DNA of 64,000 bases from Pseudomonas taeanensis MS-3 (GCF_000498575.2 NZ_AWSQ01000004.1:655621-719620); one strand, 5' to 3'; positions 37,085 to 45,983 are shown, numbered from the stretch's first letter. Program-made: numbers and translations. Notes: generated by a model not told the origin, from the sequence alone.

Positions 37085-38527
37085 ATGAGCACAGCAATCA
37101 GTCAGACTGCTTATAACTACAAGGTGGTTCGCCAGTTCGCCGTTATGACGGTGATCTGGGGAGTCATTGGCATGGGTCTAGGCGTGTTCATCGCCTCACA
37201 ACTCGTGTGGCCAGAACTCAACTTTGGCCTGGAGTGGACGAGCTTCGGCCGTCTGCGTCCGCTGCACACCAACGCGGTGATCTTCGCCTTTGGCGGTTGT
37301 GCGCTGATGGCAACTTCATTCTATGTGGTGCAGCGCACCAGTCAGGTCCGCCTGATTTCCGATTCCTTGGCGGCGTTCGTCTTCTGGGGTTGGCAAGCTG
37401 TGATCGTGCTGGCGGTGATTACCCTGCCCCTGGGTTACACCAGCACAAAGGAATACGCTGAGCTCGAGTGGCCGATCGACATCCTCCTGGGTATCGTCTG
37501 GGTCGCTTATGCAGTGGTGTTCTTCGGCACTATCGTCAAGCGCAAGACCAAGCACATCTATGTCGGCAACTGGTTCTTCGGTGCCTTCATCCTGGTGACC
37601 GCGCTGCTGCACATCGTCAACAGCGCCGCGGTTCCAGTCAGCCTGTTCAAGTCCTATTCGGCTTACTCGGGCGCTACCGACGCGATGATCCAGTGGTGGT
37701 ACGGCCATAACGCCGTGGGCTTCTTCCTGACCACCGGCTTCCTCGGCATGATGTATTACTTCGTACCGAAGCAGGCCGAGCGCCCGATCTACTCCTATCG
37801 CCTGTCCATCGTGCACTTTTGGGCGCTGATCACCCTGTACATCTGGGCCGGTCCGCACCACCTGCATTACACCGCTCTGCCGGACTGGGCGCAGAGCCTC
37901 GGCATGGCCATGTCGATCATCCTCCTGGCCCCGAGCTGGGGCGGCATGATCAACGGCATGATGAGCCTGTCCGGCGCCTGGCATAAGCTGCGCACCGACC
38001 CGATCCTGCGCTTTCTGGTGGTATCGCTGGCCTTCTACGGCATGTCCACCTTCGAAGGCCCGATGATGGCGATCAAGACGGTCAACGCCTTGTCGCATTA
38101 CACCGACTGGACCATCGGCCACGTACACGCCGGTGCCCTCGGCTGGGTCGCGATGATCTCCATCGGTGCGCTGTATCACATGCTGCCCAAGGTCTATGGC
38201 CGCGAGCAGATGCACAGCATCGCCCTGATCAACGTGCATTTCTGGCTGGCGACTATCGGCACCGTGCTGTACATCGCCTCGATGTGGGTCAACGGCATCA
38301 CCCAGGGCCTGATGTGGCGTGCAGTCAACGAAGACGGCACCCTCACCTACTCCTTCGTCGAAGCGCTGGAAGCCAGCCACCCGGGTTATGTGGTGCGCAT
38401 GATCGGCGGTGCGTTCTTCGCCACCGGCATGCTGTTCATGGCTTACAACACCTTCCGCACCGTGCGTGCCGCCAAGCCGGCTGAATACGATGCGGCTGCG
38501 CAGATCCCCGTCGGAGTGGCTCACTGA
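37085..38527 (+). CDS. ccoN1: cbb3-type cytochrome c oxidase subunit I, copy 1 (CcoN)
   Basis: A 480-residue haem-copper oxidase subunit, a close paralogue of the CcoN at 33523 with the same histidine ligand segments (LHTNAVIF, GPHHLHYTALP, GHVHAGALGW). Differences cluster near residues 80-100 (QVRLISDSLAAFVFWGW) and at the C-terminus. Adjacent to the ccoG assembly gene as the constitutive cco1 operon is in P. aeruginosa. Stop overlaps the ccoO start by one base. The central 125 bp at 38027-38151 are identical to the other copy, including silent positions. Confidence 0.95.
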   Translation: MSTAISQTAYNYKVVRQFAVMTVIWGVIGMGLGVFIASQLVWPELNFGLEWTSFGRLRPLHTNAVIFAFGGCALMATSFYVVQRTSQVRLISDSLAAFVFWGWQAVIVLAVITLPLGYTSTKEYAELEWPIDILLGIVWVAYAVVFFGTIVKRKTKHIYVGNWFFGAFILVTALLHIVNSAAVPVSLFKSYSAYSGATDAMIQWWYGHNAVGFFLTTGFLGMMYYFVPKQAERPIYSYRLSIVHFWALITLYIWAGPHHLHYTALPDWAQSLGMAMSIILLAPSWGGMINGMMSLSGAWHKLRTDPILRFLVVSLAFYGMSTFEGPMMAIKTVNALSHYTDWTIGHVHAGALGWVAMISIGALYHMLPKVYGREQMHSIALINVHFWLATIGTVLYIASMWVNGITQGLMWRAVNEDGTLTYSFVEALEASHPGYVVRMIGGAFFATGMLFMAYNTFRTVRAAKPAEYDAAAQIPVGVAH

Positions 38528-39135
38528 TGAAACACGAAATCATCGAGAAGAATATCGGTCTGATGGCGCTGCTGATGGTTCTCGCCGTCAGCATCGGTGG
38601 CCTGACCCAGATCGTTCCGCTGTTTTTCCAGGATGTCACCAACGAGCCGGTGGAGGGCCTCAAGCCTTACACCGCGCTGCAGCTGGAAGGCCGCGATGTT
38701 TACATCGCCAATGGTTGCGTGGGTTGCCACTCACAGATGATCCGTCCGTTCCGCGCCGAGACCGAACGCTACGGCCACTACTCGGTAGCCGGTGAGAGCG
38801 TCTACGACCACCCCTTCCTGTGGGGCTCCAAGCGTACCGGTCCGGACCTGGCCCGAGTCGGCGCCCGCTACTCGGACGAATGGCACCGCGCGCACCTGTA
38901 CAACCCGCGCAACGTAGTGCCTGAGTCGAAGATGCCGGCGTATCCCTGGCTGGTCGAGCACAAGCTCGACGGCAAGGAAACCGCGAAAAAGCTGGAAGTC
39001 ATGCGTGGCTTTGGCATCCCCTACACCGATGAAGACATCGCCGGGGCCAAAGACGCCGTGAAGGGCAAGACCGAAATGGACGCGCTGGTCGCGTACCTGC
39101 AGGTTCTCGGCACCTCCATCAAGAACAAACGGTAA
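38527..39135 (+). CDS. ccoO1: cbb3 oxidase subunit II CcoO (copy 1)
   Basis: A 202-residue mono-haem cytochrome c subunit with N-terminal anchor. Haem motif CVGCH in ANGCVGCHSQMIR, axial Met region ESKMPAYPW. Same length as the other copy and nearly the same sequence in the first 130 residues; divergence rises toward the C-terminus (KLDGKETAKKLEVMRGFGI). Translationally coupled to ccoN by the TGATG overlap. Part of the CcoNOQP complex in the inner membrane. Confidence 0.95.
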   Translation: MKHEIIEKNIGLMALLMVLAVSIGGLTQIVPLFFQDVTNEPVEGLKPYTALQLEGRDVYIANGCVGCHSQMIRPFRAETERYGHYSVAGESVYDHPFLWGSKRTGPDLARVGARYSDEWHRAHLYNPRNVVPESKMPAYPWLVEHKLDGKETAKKLEVMRGFGIPYTDEDIAGAKDAVKGKTEMDALVAYLQVLGTSIKNKR

Positions 39136-39141
39136 CGCGAC

Positions 39142-39327
39142 ATGGATATCGGGACTATTCGCGGCATAGGCACGGCAGTGGTGTTCATCGCCTTCGTTGG
39201 CGTGGTGCTCTGGGCCTATAGCAGCAAGCGCAAATCGAACTTCGACGAAGCCGCCAACCTGCCATTCGCCGATGATCCCAAACCCAAAGCGCGTGACGAG
39301 CAATCTTCCAGGAGCAATAACCAATGA
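39142..39327 (+). CDS. ccoQ1: cbb3 oxidase subunit CcoQ (copy 1)
   Basis: A 61-residue single-helix protein beginning MDIGTIRGIGTAVVFIAF, with the AYSSKRKSNFDEAANLPFADD tail. Family role is stabilisation of the cbb3 complex. It sits 6 bp after ccoO and overlaps the ccoP start by 4 nt, the same arrangement as in the first operon. Confidence 0.9.
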   Translation: MDIGTIRGIGTAVVFIAFVGVVLWAYSSKRKSNFDEAANLPFADDPKPKARDEQSSRSNNQ

Positions 39328-40313
39328 CCACATTCTGGAATTGGTATGTAACCATCCTCTCCCTAGGTACCATCTTCGCCCTGACGTGGCTGATCTTCGG
39401 CACCCGCAAGGGTCAGCGTCAGGAAAGCACTGAGGAAACCGTCGGCCACGTGTTCGACGGTATCGAGGAGTATGACAACCCACTGCCCAAGTGGTGGTTC
39501 ATGCTGTTCATCGGCACCATCATCTTCGCCCTTGGCTACCTGGTGCTCTACCCGGGCCTGGGTAACTGGAAAGGTCTGCTGCCGGGGTACGATTACCTCG
39601 ACAACGAGGCCAAGACGCCATTCGCCGCCAACGTGCAAATCGCCGACGGTGAACAGCGCAACGCCGGCTGGACCGGTGTGCACCAGTGGGAAAAGGAAAT
39701 GGCCAAGGCCGACGCTCAGTACGGGCCGATCTTCGCCAAATACGCCGCGATGCCAATCGAGCAGGTCGCACAAGACGAGCAAGCGCTGAAAATGGGTGGC
39801 CGCCTGTTCGCGTCCAACTGCTCGGTGTGCCATGGCTCCGACGCCAAGGGCGCGTACGGCTTCCCTAACCTGACCGACAACGACTGGTTGTACGGCGGCG
39901 CGGCGGAAACCATCAAGACCACCATCATGGGTGGCCGTCAGGCTGCCATGCCGGCCTGGAAGGACAGCCTCGGCGAAGAAGGCATCAAGAACGTTGCCGG
40001 CTACGTGCGCAGCCTGTCCGGCCTGAAGACCCCGGAAAGCGTGGAAGTCGATTTGGCCGCTGGCCAGCAGACTTTCGCCGCCAACTGCGCGGTATGTCAC
40101 GGTCCCGACGCCAAGGGCCAGCAGGCCATGGGCGCGCCGAACCTGACCGACAAGACCTGGCTCTACGGCTCCAGCTTCGCTCAGGTTCAGCAGACCTTGC
40201 GTTACGGCCGCAACGGACGCATGCCGTCACAGGAAGCCTTTCTCGGTAACGATAAAGTGCATCTGCTGGCCGCTTATGTGTACAGCCTGTCGCAGAAGCC
40301 TGCGCAGCAGTAA
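39324..40313 (+). CDS. ccoP1: cbb3 oxidase subunit III CcoP (copy 1)
   Basis: A 329-residue di-haem cytochrome c subunit. Two N-terminal helices with the GIEEYDNPLPKWW signature between them, then two haem domains with CSVCH and CAVCH and axial Met in QAAMPAWKD and NGRMPSQE. It contains an extra loop (about residues 85-115, YLDNEAKTPFAANVQIADG) that the other CcoP lacks. The loop lies on the periplasmic side and could alter docking of donor cytochromes; that is inference. Confidence 0.95.
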   Translation: MTTFWNWYVTILSLGTIFALTWLIFGTRKGQRQESTEETVGHVFDGIEEYDNPLPKWWFMLFIGTIIFALGYLVLYPGLGNWKGLLPGYDYLDNEAKTPFAANVQIADGEQRNAGWTGVHQWEKEMAKADAQYGPIFAKYAAMPIEQVAQDEQALKMGGRLFASNCSVCHGSDAKGAYGFPNLTDNDWLYGGAAETIKTTIMGGRQAAMPAWKDSLGEEGIKNVAGYVRSLSGLKTPESVEVDLAAGQQTFAANCAVCHGPDAKGQQAMGAPNLTDKTWLYGSSFAQVQQTLRYGRNGRMPSQEAFLGNDKVHLLAAYVYSLSQKPAQQ

Positions 40314-40322
40314 GGCCCTTCA

Positions 40323-40430
40323 GACAAGCCCTGCATCAAGCGCGACCCCCCGTCGCACCCAAACAGGGCCTTGTCAGGCGTACCATAGCGTATGAGTGAA
40401 ATGACCCCGGCTGGCATGTATCGGCCGGGG
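40323..40430 (+). other. Structured spacer between ccoP1 and ccoG
   Basis: Nested inverted repeats occupy the 146-bp gap. GACAAGCCCTG at 40323-40333 pairs with CAGGGCCTTGTC at 40364-40375 with one bulge; an inner stem GCGAC / GTCGC at 40342-40346 and 40352-40356 closes a 5-C loop. A second hairpin CCCCGGC / GCCGGGG spans 40405-40430, 30 bp before ccoG. Likely an mRNA processing, stabilising or attenuation element between oxidase and assembly genes. Confidence 0.45.
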
Positions 40431-40459
40431 CAGCCAACCAACCGCTGTGGTAGCAACTG

Positions 40460-41872
40460 ATGAGCGCACAGATCCCCGTTAAAGACGTCACCCCCGCCCC
40501 GGCCAAGGTCGAAACCGTCGACCTCTACGCCAACCGCGAAAAAATCTATACCCGCGCCTTCACCGGCATCTTCCGCAATTTGCGCATGCTCGGTGGTGCC
40601 TTCCTGTTTCTGCTGTATTTCGGCACGGTCTGGCTCACCTGGAATGGCCGCCAGGCGGTCTGGTGGAATCTACCCGAGCGTAAGTTTCATATCTTTGGCG
40701 CCACTTACTGGCCACAGGACTTCGTCCTGCTGTCTGCCCTGCTGATCATCGCCGCCTTCGGCCTGTTCTTCATTACTGTGTTCGCCGGACGCGTCTGGTG
40801 CGGCTACACCTGCCCGCAGAGCGTGTTCACCTGGGTGTTCATGTGGGCGGAAAAAGTGACCGAAGGCGACCGCAACCAGCGCATGAAGCTCGATAAAAAA
40901 CCCATGAGCGGGCAGAAGTTCCTGCGCAAACTGGCCAAGCACGGCATATGGGTCGGCGTATCCCTGGCCACCGCGCTGACTTTCGTCGGCTACTTCGCGC
41001 CGATCCGCCAGCTGATCCCCGAGCTGTTCACTTTCGACGCCAGTGGCTGGGCGGTATTCTGGGTGGGCTTCTTCACCCTCGCCACCTACGGCAACGCCGG
41101 CTGGCTACGCGAACAGGTGTGCATCTATATGTGCCCCTACGCGCGTTTTCAGAGCGTGATGTTCGATCAGGACACCCTGATCGTCTCCTATGATCCGCGG
41201 CGCGGCGAACACCGCGGCCCGCGCAAGAAGGACGCCGATTACAAGGCCGAAGGCCTCGGCGACTGCATCGACTGCAAGATGTGCGTGCAGGTCTGCCCAA
41301 CCGGCATCGACATCCGCGACGGCCTGCAGGTCGAATGCATCGGCTGCGCCGCCTGTATCGACGCCTGTGACAACATCATGGACAAGATGAACTACCCGAA
41401 AGGGCTGATCAGCTATACCACCGAGCACAACCTCTCCGGACACAGCACTCAACTGCTGCGCCCGCGCCTGATCGGTTACGCCCTCGCCCTGCTGGCGATG
41501 ATGGGCCTGTTTGCCTGGGCCGTGGCCGACCGCTCACTGGTTGAACTCGACGTGCTCAAGGATCGCGTGCTCTACCGCGAAAATGAACAGGGCCGTATCG
41601 AGAACGTCTACACCTTGAAAATCATGAACAAGGCCCAGCAGGACGTGACCTTCCTGATCGAAGCCGATGGCCTCGATGGCCTGGTCTATGAAGGCAAGCG
41701 CGAGATCAAGGCCCTGGCTGGCGAAGTGCTGTCACTGCCGGTCGAACTGTCGATCGAACCGGAAAAGCTGCCCTCAAGCGCCAACGAAATCATCTTCCGC
41801 ATTCGCTCCGCTGACGATGCAAGCATCCACACCGACGCCGACAGCCGCTTTATCGGCCCCAGCGTCCGCTGA
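40460..41872 (+). CDS. ccoG: cbb3 oxidase assembly ferredoxin-like protein CcoG
   Basis: A 470-residue membrane polyferredoxin (RdxA/FixG). About five helices, a GRVWCGYTCPQSVFTW segment, and two [4Fe-4S] clusters in CIDCKMCVQVCPTG and CIGCAACIDACD. The C-terminal about 120 residues form a periplasmic immunoglobulin-like domain. CcoG reduces Cu(II) to Cu(I) for loading the CuB centre of cbb3 oxidases. First gene of a maturation operon ccoG-H-I-S that follows the oxidase genes directly. Confidence 0.93.
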   Translation: MSAQIPVKDVTPAPAKVETVDLYANREKIYTRAFTGIFRNLRMLGGAFLFLLYFGTVWLTWNGRQAVWWNLPERKFHIFGATYWPQDFVLLSALLIIAAFGLFFITVFAGRVWCGYTCPQSVFTWVFMWAEKVTEGDRNQRMKLDKKPMSGQKFLRKLAKHGIWVGVSLATALTFVGYFAPIRQLIPELFTFDASGWAVFWVGFFTLATYGNAGWLREQVCIYMCPYARFQSVMFDQDTLIVSYDPRRGEHRGPRKKDADYKAEGLGDCIDCKMCVQVCPTGIDIRDGLQVECIGCAACIDACDNIMDKMNYPKGLISYTTEHNLSGHSTQLLRPRLIGYALALLAMMGLFAWAVADRSLVELDVLKDRVLYRENEQGRIENVYTLKIMNKAQQDVTFLIEADGLDGLVYEGKREIKALAGEVLSLPVELSIEPEKLPSSANEIIFRIRSADDASIHTDADSRFIGPSVR

Positions 41873-41886
41873 CGAGTAACCACCGC

Positions 41887-42393
41887 ATGCCTAACGAAAC
41901 ACCGGTCAAGCCTTGGTACAAGCAATTCTGGCCCTGGTTCATCCTGGCGCTTCTGGGGTATTCCGTAGCCCAGGGCCTGACCTTGCTGACCATCGCCACC
42001 CGCAATCCCCCGGGGCTGATCTCCGATGACTATTACGATGTCGGCAAGGGCATCAACCAGTCGCTGGAACGCGAGAAGCTCGCCGAGCAGCTGAAACTGC
42101 ATGCCAGCCTCAAGCTCGATGAAGAGGCCGGCGTCGCCGAACTGCAACTGCAAGGCTACAGCGGCCCGCAGCAGCTGGTATTGAACCTGCTGTCGCCGAC
42201 CCAGCCCGAGCGTGATCGGCGCATTGTCCTGCAACAGCAGGGTCAGGGCCTCTACCGCGGACAGATGCAGGACGTGGTACGCGGTCGTCGCTTCGTCGAA
42301 CTGATTGGCCAGGAAGGCGGCAAGGATTGGCGCCTGTTCGAGGAGCGAACCCTGGAAACCGGCAAGACCATCCGCCTCGGCGTTGCACCCTAA
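41887..42393 (+). CDS. ccoH: cbb3 oxidase assembly protein CcoH/FixH
   Basis: A 168-residue single-span membrane protein. The N-terminus reads KPWYKQFWPWFILALLGYSV, the FixH membrane helix, followed by NPPGLISDDYYDVGKGINQ, which is the conserved post-helix signature, and a periplasmic beta-rich domain. CcoH associates with the oxidase during assembly and copper insertion. It starts 14 bp after ccoG and precedes ccoI. Confidence 0.9.
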   Translation: MPNETPVKPWYKQFWPWFILALLGYSVAQGLTLLTIATRNPPGLISDDYYDVGKGINQSLEREKLAEQLKLHASLKLDEEAGVAELQLQGYSGPQQLVLNLLSPTQPERDRRIVLQQQGQGLYRGQMQDVVRGRRFVELIGQEGGKDWRLFEERTLETGKTIRLGVAP

Positions 42394-42465
42394 GCAATCG
42401 GTCTAGCGATCATGCCCGCTACCGGACGCACTACATCCCAACGTCAGACTCAAGACTGCCCCTCC

Positions 42466-44874
42466 ATGGCGAGCCCTATCCCCTGCTACCACTGCGGCTT
42501 GCCGGTTCCAGCCGGCAGCCAGTTTCACGCCCAGGTGCTGGGCGAGAAACGGTTGCTGTGCTGCCCCGGCTGCCAGGCGGTGGCCGAAGCCATAGTCGCC
42601 GGCGGCCTCGAGCACTACTACAAGCACCGCAGCGAGCGCGCCGGCAACCCGCAGGAGCTACCTCAAGCGCTGCCTGACGAGCTGGCTTTGCTTGACCGTG
42701 CCGATGTGCAGGCGCCTTTCGTCGAGCACCAGGGCGAGCTCAGCGAAACCAACCTATTGATTGAAGGCATCAGTTGCGCCGCCTGCGCCTGGCTGATCGA
42801 AAAGCACCTGCGTGGCCTGCCCGGAGTGGCCGAAGCCAACCTCAACCTGTCCAACCATCGCCTGCAGGTGCGCTGGGTAGACAGCCAGCTGCCGCTCAGC
42901 CAACTGTTCAAGGAGCTGCGCAAGATCGGTTATGCCGGCCACCCCTGGCAGGCCGATGCCGCGACCGAGCAGCTCACCCGGGAAAACCGCCGGGCCATGC
43001 GCCAACTGGGGGTAGCCGGATTGCTGTGGATTCAGGTGATGATGGCCACCATGGCCACCTGGCCTGAGTTCAACATCGACCTCAGCCCCGAGCTGGACAA
43101 AATTCTGCGCTGGGTCAGCCTGTTCCTCACCACGCCGATCGTCTTCTACTGTTGCGGGCAATTCTTCCGCGGCGCCATGCGTGATTTACGCACCCGCCAC
43201 CTGAGCATGGACCTGTCGGTCTCGCTGGCGATTGGCGGCGCCTATGCCGCGGGCATCTGGTCGACGGTCACCGGAGATGGCGAGCTGTACTTCGATGCGG
43301 TGGGGATGTTCGCCTTGTTCCTCCTGGCCGGCCGTTACCTGGAACGCCGCGCCCGCGAGCGCACGGCGGCCGCCACCGCGCAGCTTGTGCAACTATTGCC
43401 GGCATCCTGCTTACGCCTCGACGCCGACGGCCATACCCAGCGCGTGCTGTTAAGCGAGTTGCGGAAGGGCGAACAGGTCCTGGTACCGCCCGGCGCCCTG
43501 CTGCCTGCCGACGGACGCATCCTCAGCGGGCAATCCAGCGTCGATGAATCCCTGCTGACCGGCGAATACCTGCCGCAGCCACGCGGCGTCGACGATAGCG
43601 TCACCGCCGGCACCCTGAACGTCGAGGGACCGCTCACTGTCGAGGTCGAAGCGCTTGGCGATGCCACCCGACTGTCGGCCATCGTGCGCCTGCTTGAGCG
43701 CGCGCAGAGCGATAAGCCGCGCCTGGCCGAAATAGCCGAACAGACCGCGCAATGGTTCCTGTTGATCGTCCTGCTTGTTGCGGCCATCGTCGGCCTGGTG
43801 TGGTGGCAGATCGACTCGTCCCGCGCCTTCTGGGTGGTGTTGGCCCTGTTGGTCGCAACCTGCCCCTGCGCACTGGCGCTGGCGACCCCGACCGCACTGA
43901 CCGCCGCGACCGGCAGCCTGCACAAACTCGGCATGCTGCTGACCCGCGGTCATGTGCTCGAAGGCCTGAACCAGATCGACACGGTGATCTTCGACAAGAC
44001 CGGCACGCTCACCGAAGGCCGCCTGACCCTGAGCGCCATTCATCCCCTCGGCGAGCTGGACAGTGACGCCTGCCTGGCCCTGGCGGCCGCCTTGGAGATC
44101 CGCTCCGAACACCCTATCGCCCGCGCCTTCGGCCGTGCAACACAAGCCGCCGAACGGGTCGACAACATCCCCGGTCTGGGCCTGCAGGGTTGGGTTGCGG
44201 ATCGCCAGCTGCGCATCGGTCAGGCCGCCTTTGTCAGCGAGCTCAGTGGCCAGGCTCCACCTGAGATTCCCGCCGATCGGGGCCAATGGCTGTTGCTCGG
44301 TGACTGCCAGGGCCCGCTCGCCTGGTTCGTCCTCGACGACCGCCTGCGCGACGATGCCCCCGCGCTGCTCGCCGCCTGCCGCGAGCGTGGCTGGCAGGTG
44401 CTGCTGTTGTCCGGCGACAGCTCGCCGATGGTCGCCGAAGTAGCGCGTCAACTGGGCATCGAGCAGGCACGCGGCGGCCTGACGCCCGATGCCAAACTGG
44501 CCGAGCTGAAAAAGCTGCACGAGCAAGGACGCCGCGTGCTGATGCTCGGCGACGGGGTCAATGACGTGCCGGTGCTGGCCGGCGCTGACATCAGCGTGGC
44601 CATGGGCGGCGCCACCGACCTGGCGAAGACCAGCGCCGACGCCGTGCTGCTGAGCAACAGATTGACCTCCCTGATACAGGCCTTCAACCTGGCGCGCCGC
44701 ACGCGCCGGATCATCATCGAGAACCTGACTTGGGCCAGCCTGTACAATGGCCTGGTCCTGCCGTTCGCCGCCCTTGGCTGGATCACCCCGATCTGGGCCG
44801 CGCTCGGTATGTCGCTCAGTTCGTTGCTGGTGGTGCTCAATGCCTTACGCTTGACCCGAGTACCCAAGCAGTAG
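42466..44874 (+). CDS. ccoI: Cu(+)-exporting P1B-type ATPase CcoI/FixI
   Basis: An 802-residue copper ATPase that moves Cu(I) to the periplasm for cbb3 oxidase assembly. N-terminal cysteine-rich start (CYHCGLPVP, CCPGCQAV), an HMA domain with GISCAACAWL, eight predicted helices, the transport motif TCPCALALATP, phosphorylation site DKTGTLTEG, and hinge MLGDGVNDVPVLAGAD. All catalytic residues are present. I start at 42466, where family similarity begins; an ATG at 42412 would add 18 residues. The stop lies in the left arm of a long inverted repeat. Confidence 0.93.
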   Translation: MASPIPCYHCGLPVPAGSQFHAQVLGEKRLLCCPGCQAVAEAIVAGGLEHYYKHRSERAGNPQELPQALPDELALLDRADVQAPFVEHQGELSETNLLIEGISCAACAWLIEKHLRGLPGVAEANLNLSNHRLQVRWVDSQLPLSQLFKELRKIGYAGHPWQADAATEQLTRENRRAMRQLGVAGLLWIQVMMATMATWPEFNIDLSPELDKILRWVSLFLTTPIVFYCCGQFFRGAMRDLRTRHLSMDLSVSLAIGGAYAAGIWSTVTGDGELYFDAVGMFALFLLAGRYLERRARERTAAATAQLVQLLPASCLRLDADGHTQRVLLSELRKGEQVLVPPGALLPADGRILSGQSSVDESLLTGEYLPQPRGVDDSVTAGTLNVEGPLTVEVEALGDATRLSAIVRLLERAQSDKPRLAEIAEQTAQWFLLIVLLVAAIVGLVWWQIDSSRAFWVVLALLVATCPCALALATPTALTAATGSLHKLGMLLTRGHVLEGLNQIDTVIFDKTGTLTEGRLTLSAIHPLGELDSDACLALAAALEIRSEHPIARAFGRATQAAERVDNIPGLGLQGWVADRQLRIGQAAFVSELSGQAPPEIPADRGQWLLLGDCQGPLAWFVLDDRLRDDAPALLAACRERGWQVLLLSGDSSPMVAEVARQLGIEQARGGLTPDAKLAELKKLHEQGRRVLMLGDGVNDVPVLAGADISVAMGGATDLAKTSADAVLLSNRLTSLIQAFNLARRTRRIIIENLTWASLYNGLVLPFAALGWITPIWAALGMSLSSLLVVLNALRLTRVPKQ

Positions 44875-44947
44875 GCTGGGCAGAGCCATTTTGGGTGAAA
44901 CCCAGTCTTCTCAATCGCAGGGTTTCGCTGTGCTCTAGGCCAGCCTA
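44872..44947. repeat. Long imperfect inverted repeat between ccoI and ccoS
   Basis: TAGGCTGG at 44872-44879 is complemented by CCAGCCTA at 44940-44947, with further pairing of AGAGC and GCTCT just inside. Within it lies a perfect small hairpin TGGGT gaa ACCCA at 44892-44904. It resembles dispersed intergenic repeats of Pseudomonas with GAAACCC cores, but copies elsewhere were not checked. The first triplet is the ccoI stop codon. Confidence 0.5.
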
Positions 44948-44978
44948 GCCCGACTATCACCAGTCGCCCGGAGACACC

Positions 44979-45188
44979 ATGCCCGCGCTGTACATTCTGA
45001 TCCCCGTCGCCCTGGTGCTGGTCGCTTTCGCCATCTGGCTGTTCCTCTGGGCGGTCGACAGCGGCCAGTACGATGACCTGGACGGTCCCGCCCATAGCAT
45101 TCTGTTCGACGACGACGATCCGATGCACAAGGCCGGTGTCGACCAGGCGCAAAAGCAGGACGAACCCAAGGATCCACCACATGCCTGA
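44979..45188 (+). CDS. ccoS: cbb3 oxidase maturation protein CcoS
   Basis: A 69-residue protein with one N-terminal membrane helix (LYILIPVALVLVAFAIWLFLW) followed by the conserved GQYDDLDGPAHSILFDDDDP segment. CcoS is needed for cofactor insertion into cbb3 oxidases. The gene follows ccoI by about 100 bp with a CGGAGA ribosome binding site and overlaps the next gene by 8 nt. Confidence 0.9.
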   Translation: MPALYILIPVALVLVAFAIWLFLWAVDSGQYDDLDGPAHSILFDDDDPMHKAGVDQAQKQDEPKDPPHA

Positions 45189-45864
45189 GCTGGCACCTCT
45201 GCTGTTGTCCGCATTGATTCTCGGCCTACTCGGTGGCGGGCATTGCCTGGGTATGTGCGGTGGTCTGATGGGCGCCTTGACCTTGGCCATTCCCACCGAG
45301 CATCGGGCTCAACGCTTTCAGCTGTTGCTGAGCTATAACCTCGGACGCATTTTCAGTTACACCATCGCCGGCCTGCTGCTCGGTCTGGCGGGCTGGGCCG
45401 TGGCCAGCAGTCCGGCGGCCATGCTGCTGCGGGTGGTCGCCGCACTCCTGCTGATCGCAATGGGCCTGTACCTGGCCGGCTGGTGGAGTGGCCTGACTCG
45501 CATCGAAGCGCTCGGCCGCGGAGTGTGGCGGCATATCCAGCCGCTGACCCGGCGCTTCATGCCGGTCACCAGCCTGCCACGTGCCTTGTTGCTGGGTGGC
45601 TTGTGGGGCTGGCTACCCTGCGGCCTGGTATACAGCACCCTGCTCTGGGCGGCGAGCCAGGGCGACGCACTCGACAGCGCCGCGCTGATGCTGGCCTTCG
45701 GTCTCGGCACCCTGCCGGTGCTGCTGGCCACAGGCATGGCCGCCGAACGCCTGACGGCCTTGCTGCGCAAGCGCGGAGTTCGTATGGCCGGTGGCCTACT
45801 GGTCATCCTATTCGGCCTGTGGACCCTGCCCGGCCCGCATCAGCACTGGTTGATGGGTCATTAA
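45181..45864 (+). CDS. Six-helix membrane protein of TauE/SafE (UreH-like) family
   Basis: A 227-residue inner-membrane protein with six predicted helices. Conserved motifs GGGHCLGMCGGLMGAL in helix 1 and WGWLPCGLVYSTLLWA in the middle carry paired Cys residues typical of the UreH-like subgroup found beside ccoS (PA1547 type). Metal or thiol handling in cytochrome maturation has been suggested for relatives, but function is not settled. The ATG at 45181 overlaps the ccoS end by 8 nt, so it belongs to the same transcript. Confidence 0.8.
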   Translation: MPELAPLLLSALILGLLGGGHCLGMCGGLMGALTLAIPTEHRAQRFQLLLSYNLGRIFSYTIAGLLLGLAGWAVASSPAAMLLRVVAALLLIAMGLYLAGWWSGLTRIEALGRGVWRHIQPLTRRFMPVTSLPRALLLGGLWGWLPCGLVYSTLLWAASQGDALDSAALMLAFGLGTLPVLLATGMAAERLTALLRKRGVRMAGGLLVILFGLWTLPGPHQHWLMGH

Positions 45865-45906
45865 GCACACACCAGCTTCTGCGTGGCCCAGCAAGCTCAT
45901 TCCCTC

Positions 45907-45920
45907 TTGATACAGATCAA
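45907..45920 (+). promoter_or_regulatory. ANR box upstream of hemN
   Basis: TTGAT ACAG ATCAA is a perfect ANR/FNR palindrome. If centred at -41.5 it predicts transcription from about 45955, and TAGACT at 45943-45948 is exactly in the -10 position, the layout of a class II FNR-type promoter. The hemN ATG is at 45984, giving a leader of about 30 nt. ANR control of hemN is documented in P. aeruginosa. Confidence 0.9.
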
Positions 45921-45983
45921 GATGGTCTGAGGCCGGCATCCCTAGACTCCCTGAGACTGTTAGCCCATCCAGGGAATGCCCGC

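Noticed and set aside
43450..44526. 358-codon minus-strand frame opposite ccoI
   Set aside because: No motif and low-complexity composition; ccoI is unambiguous.
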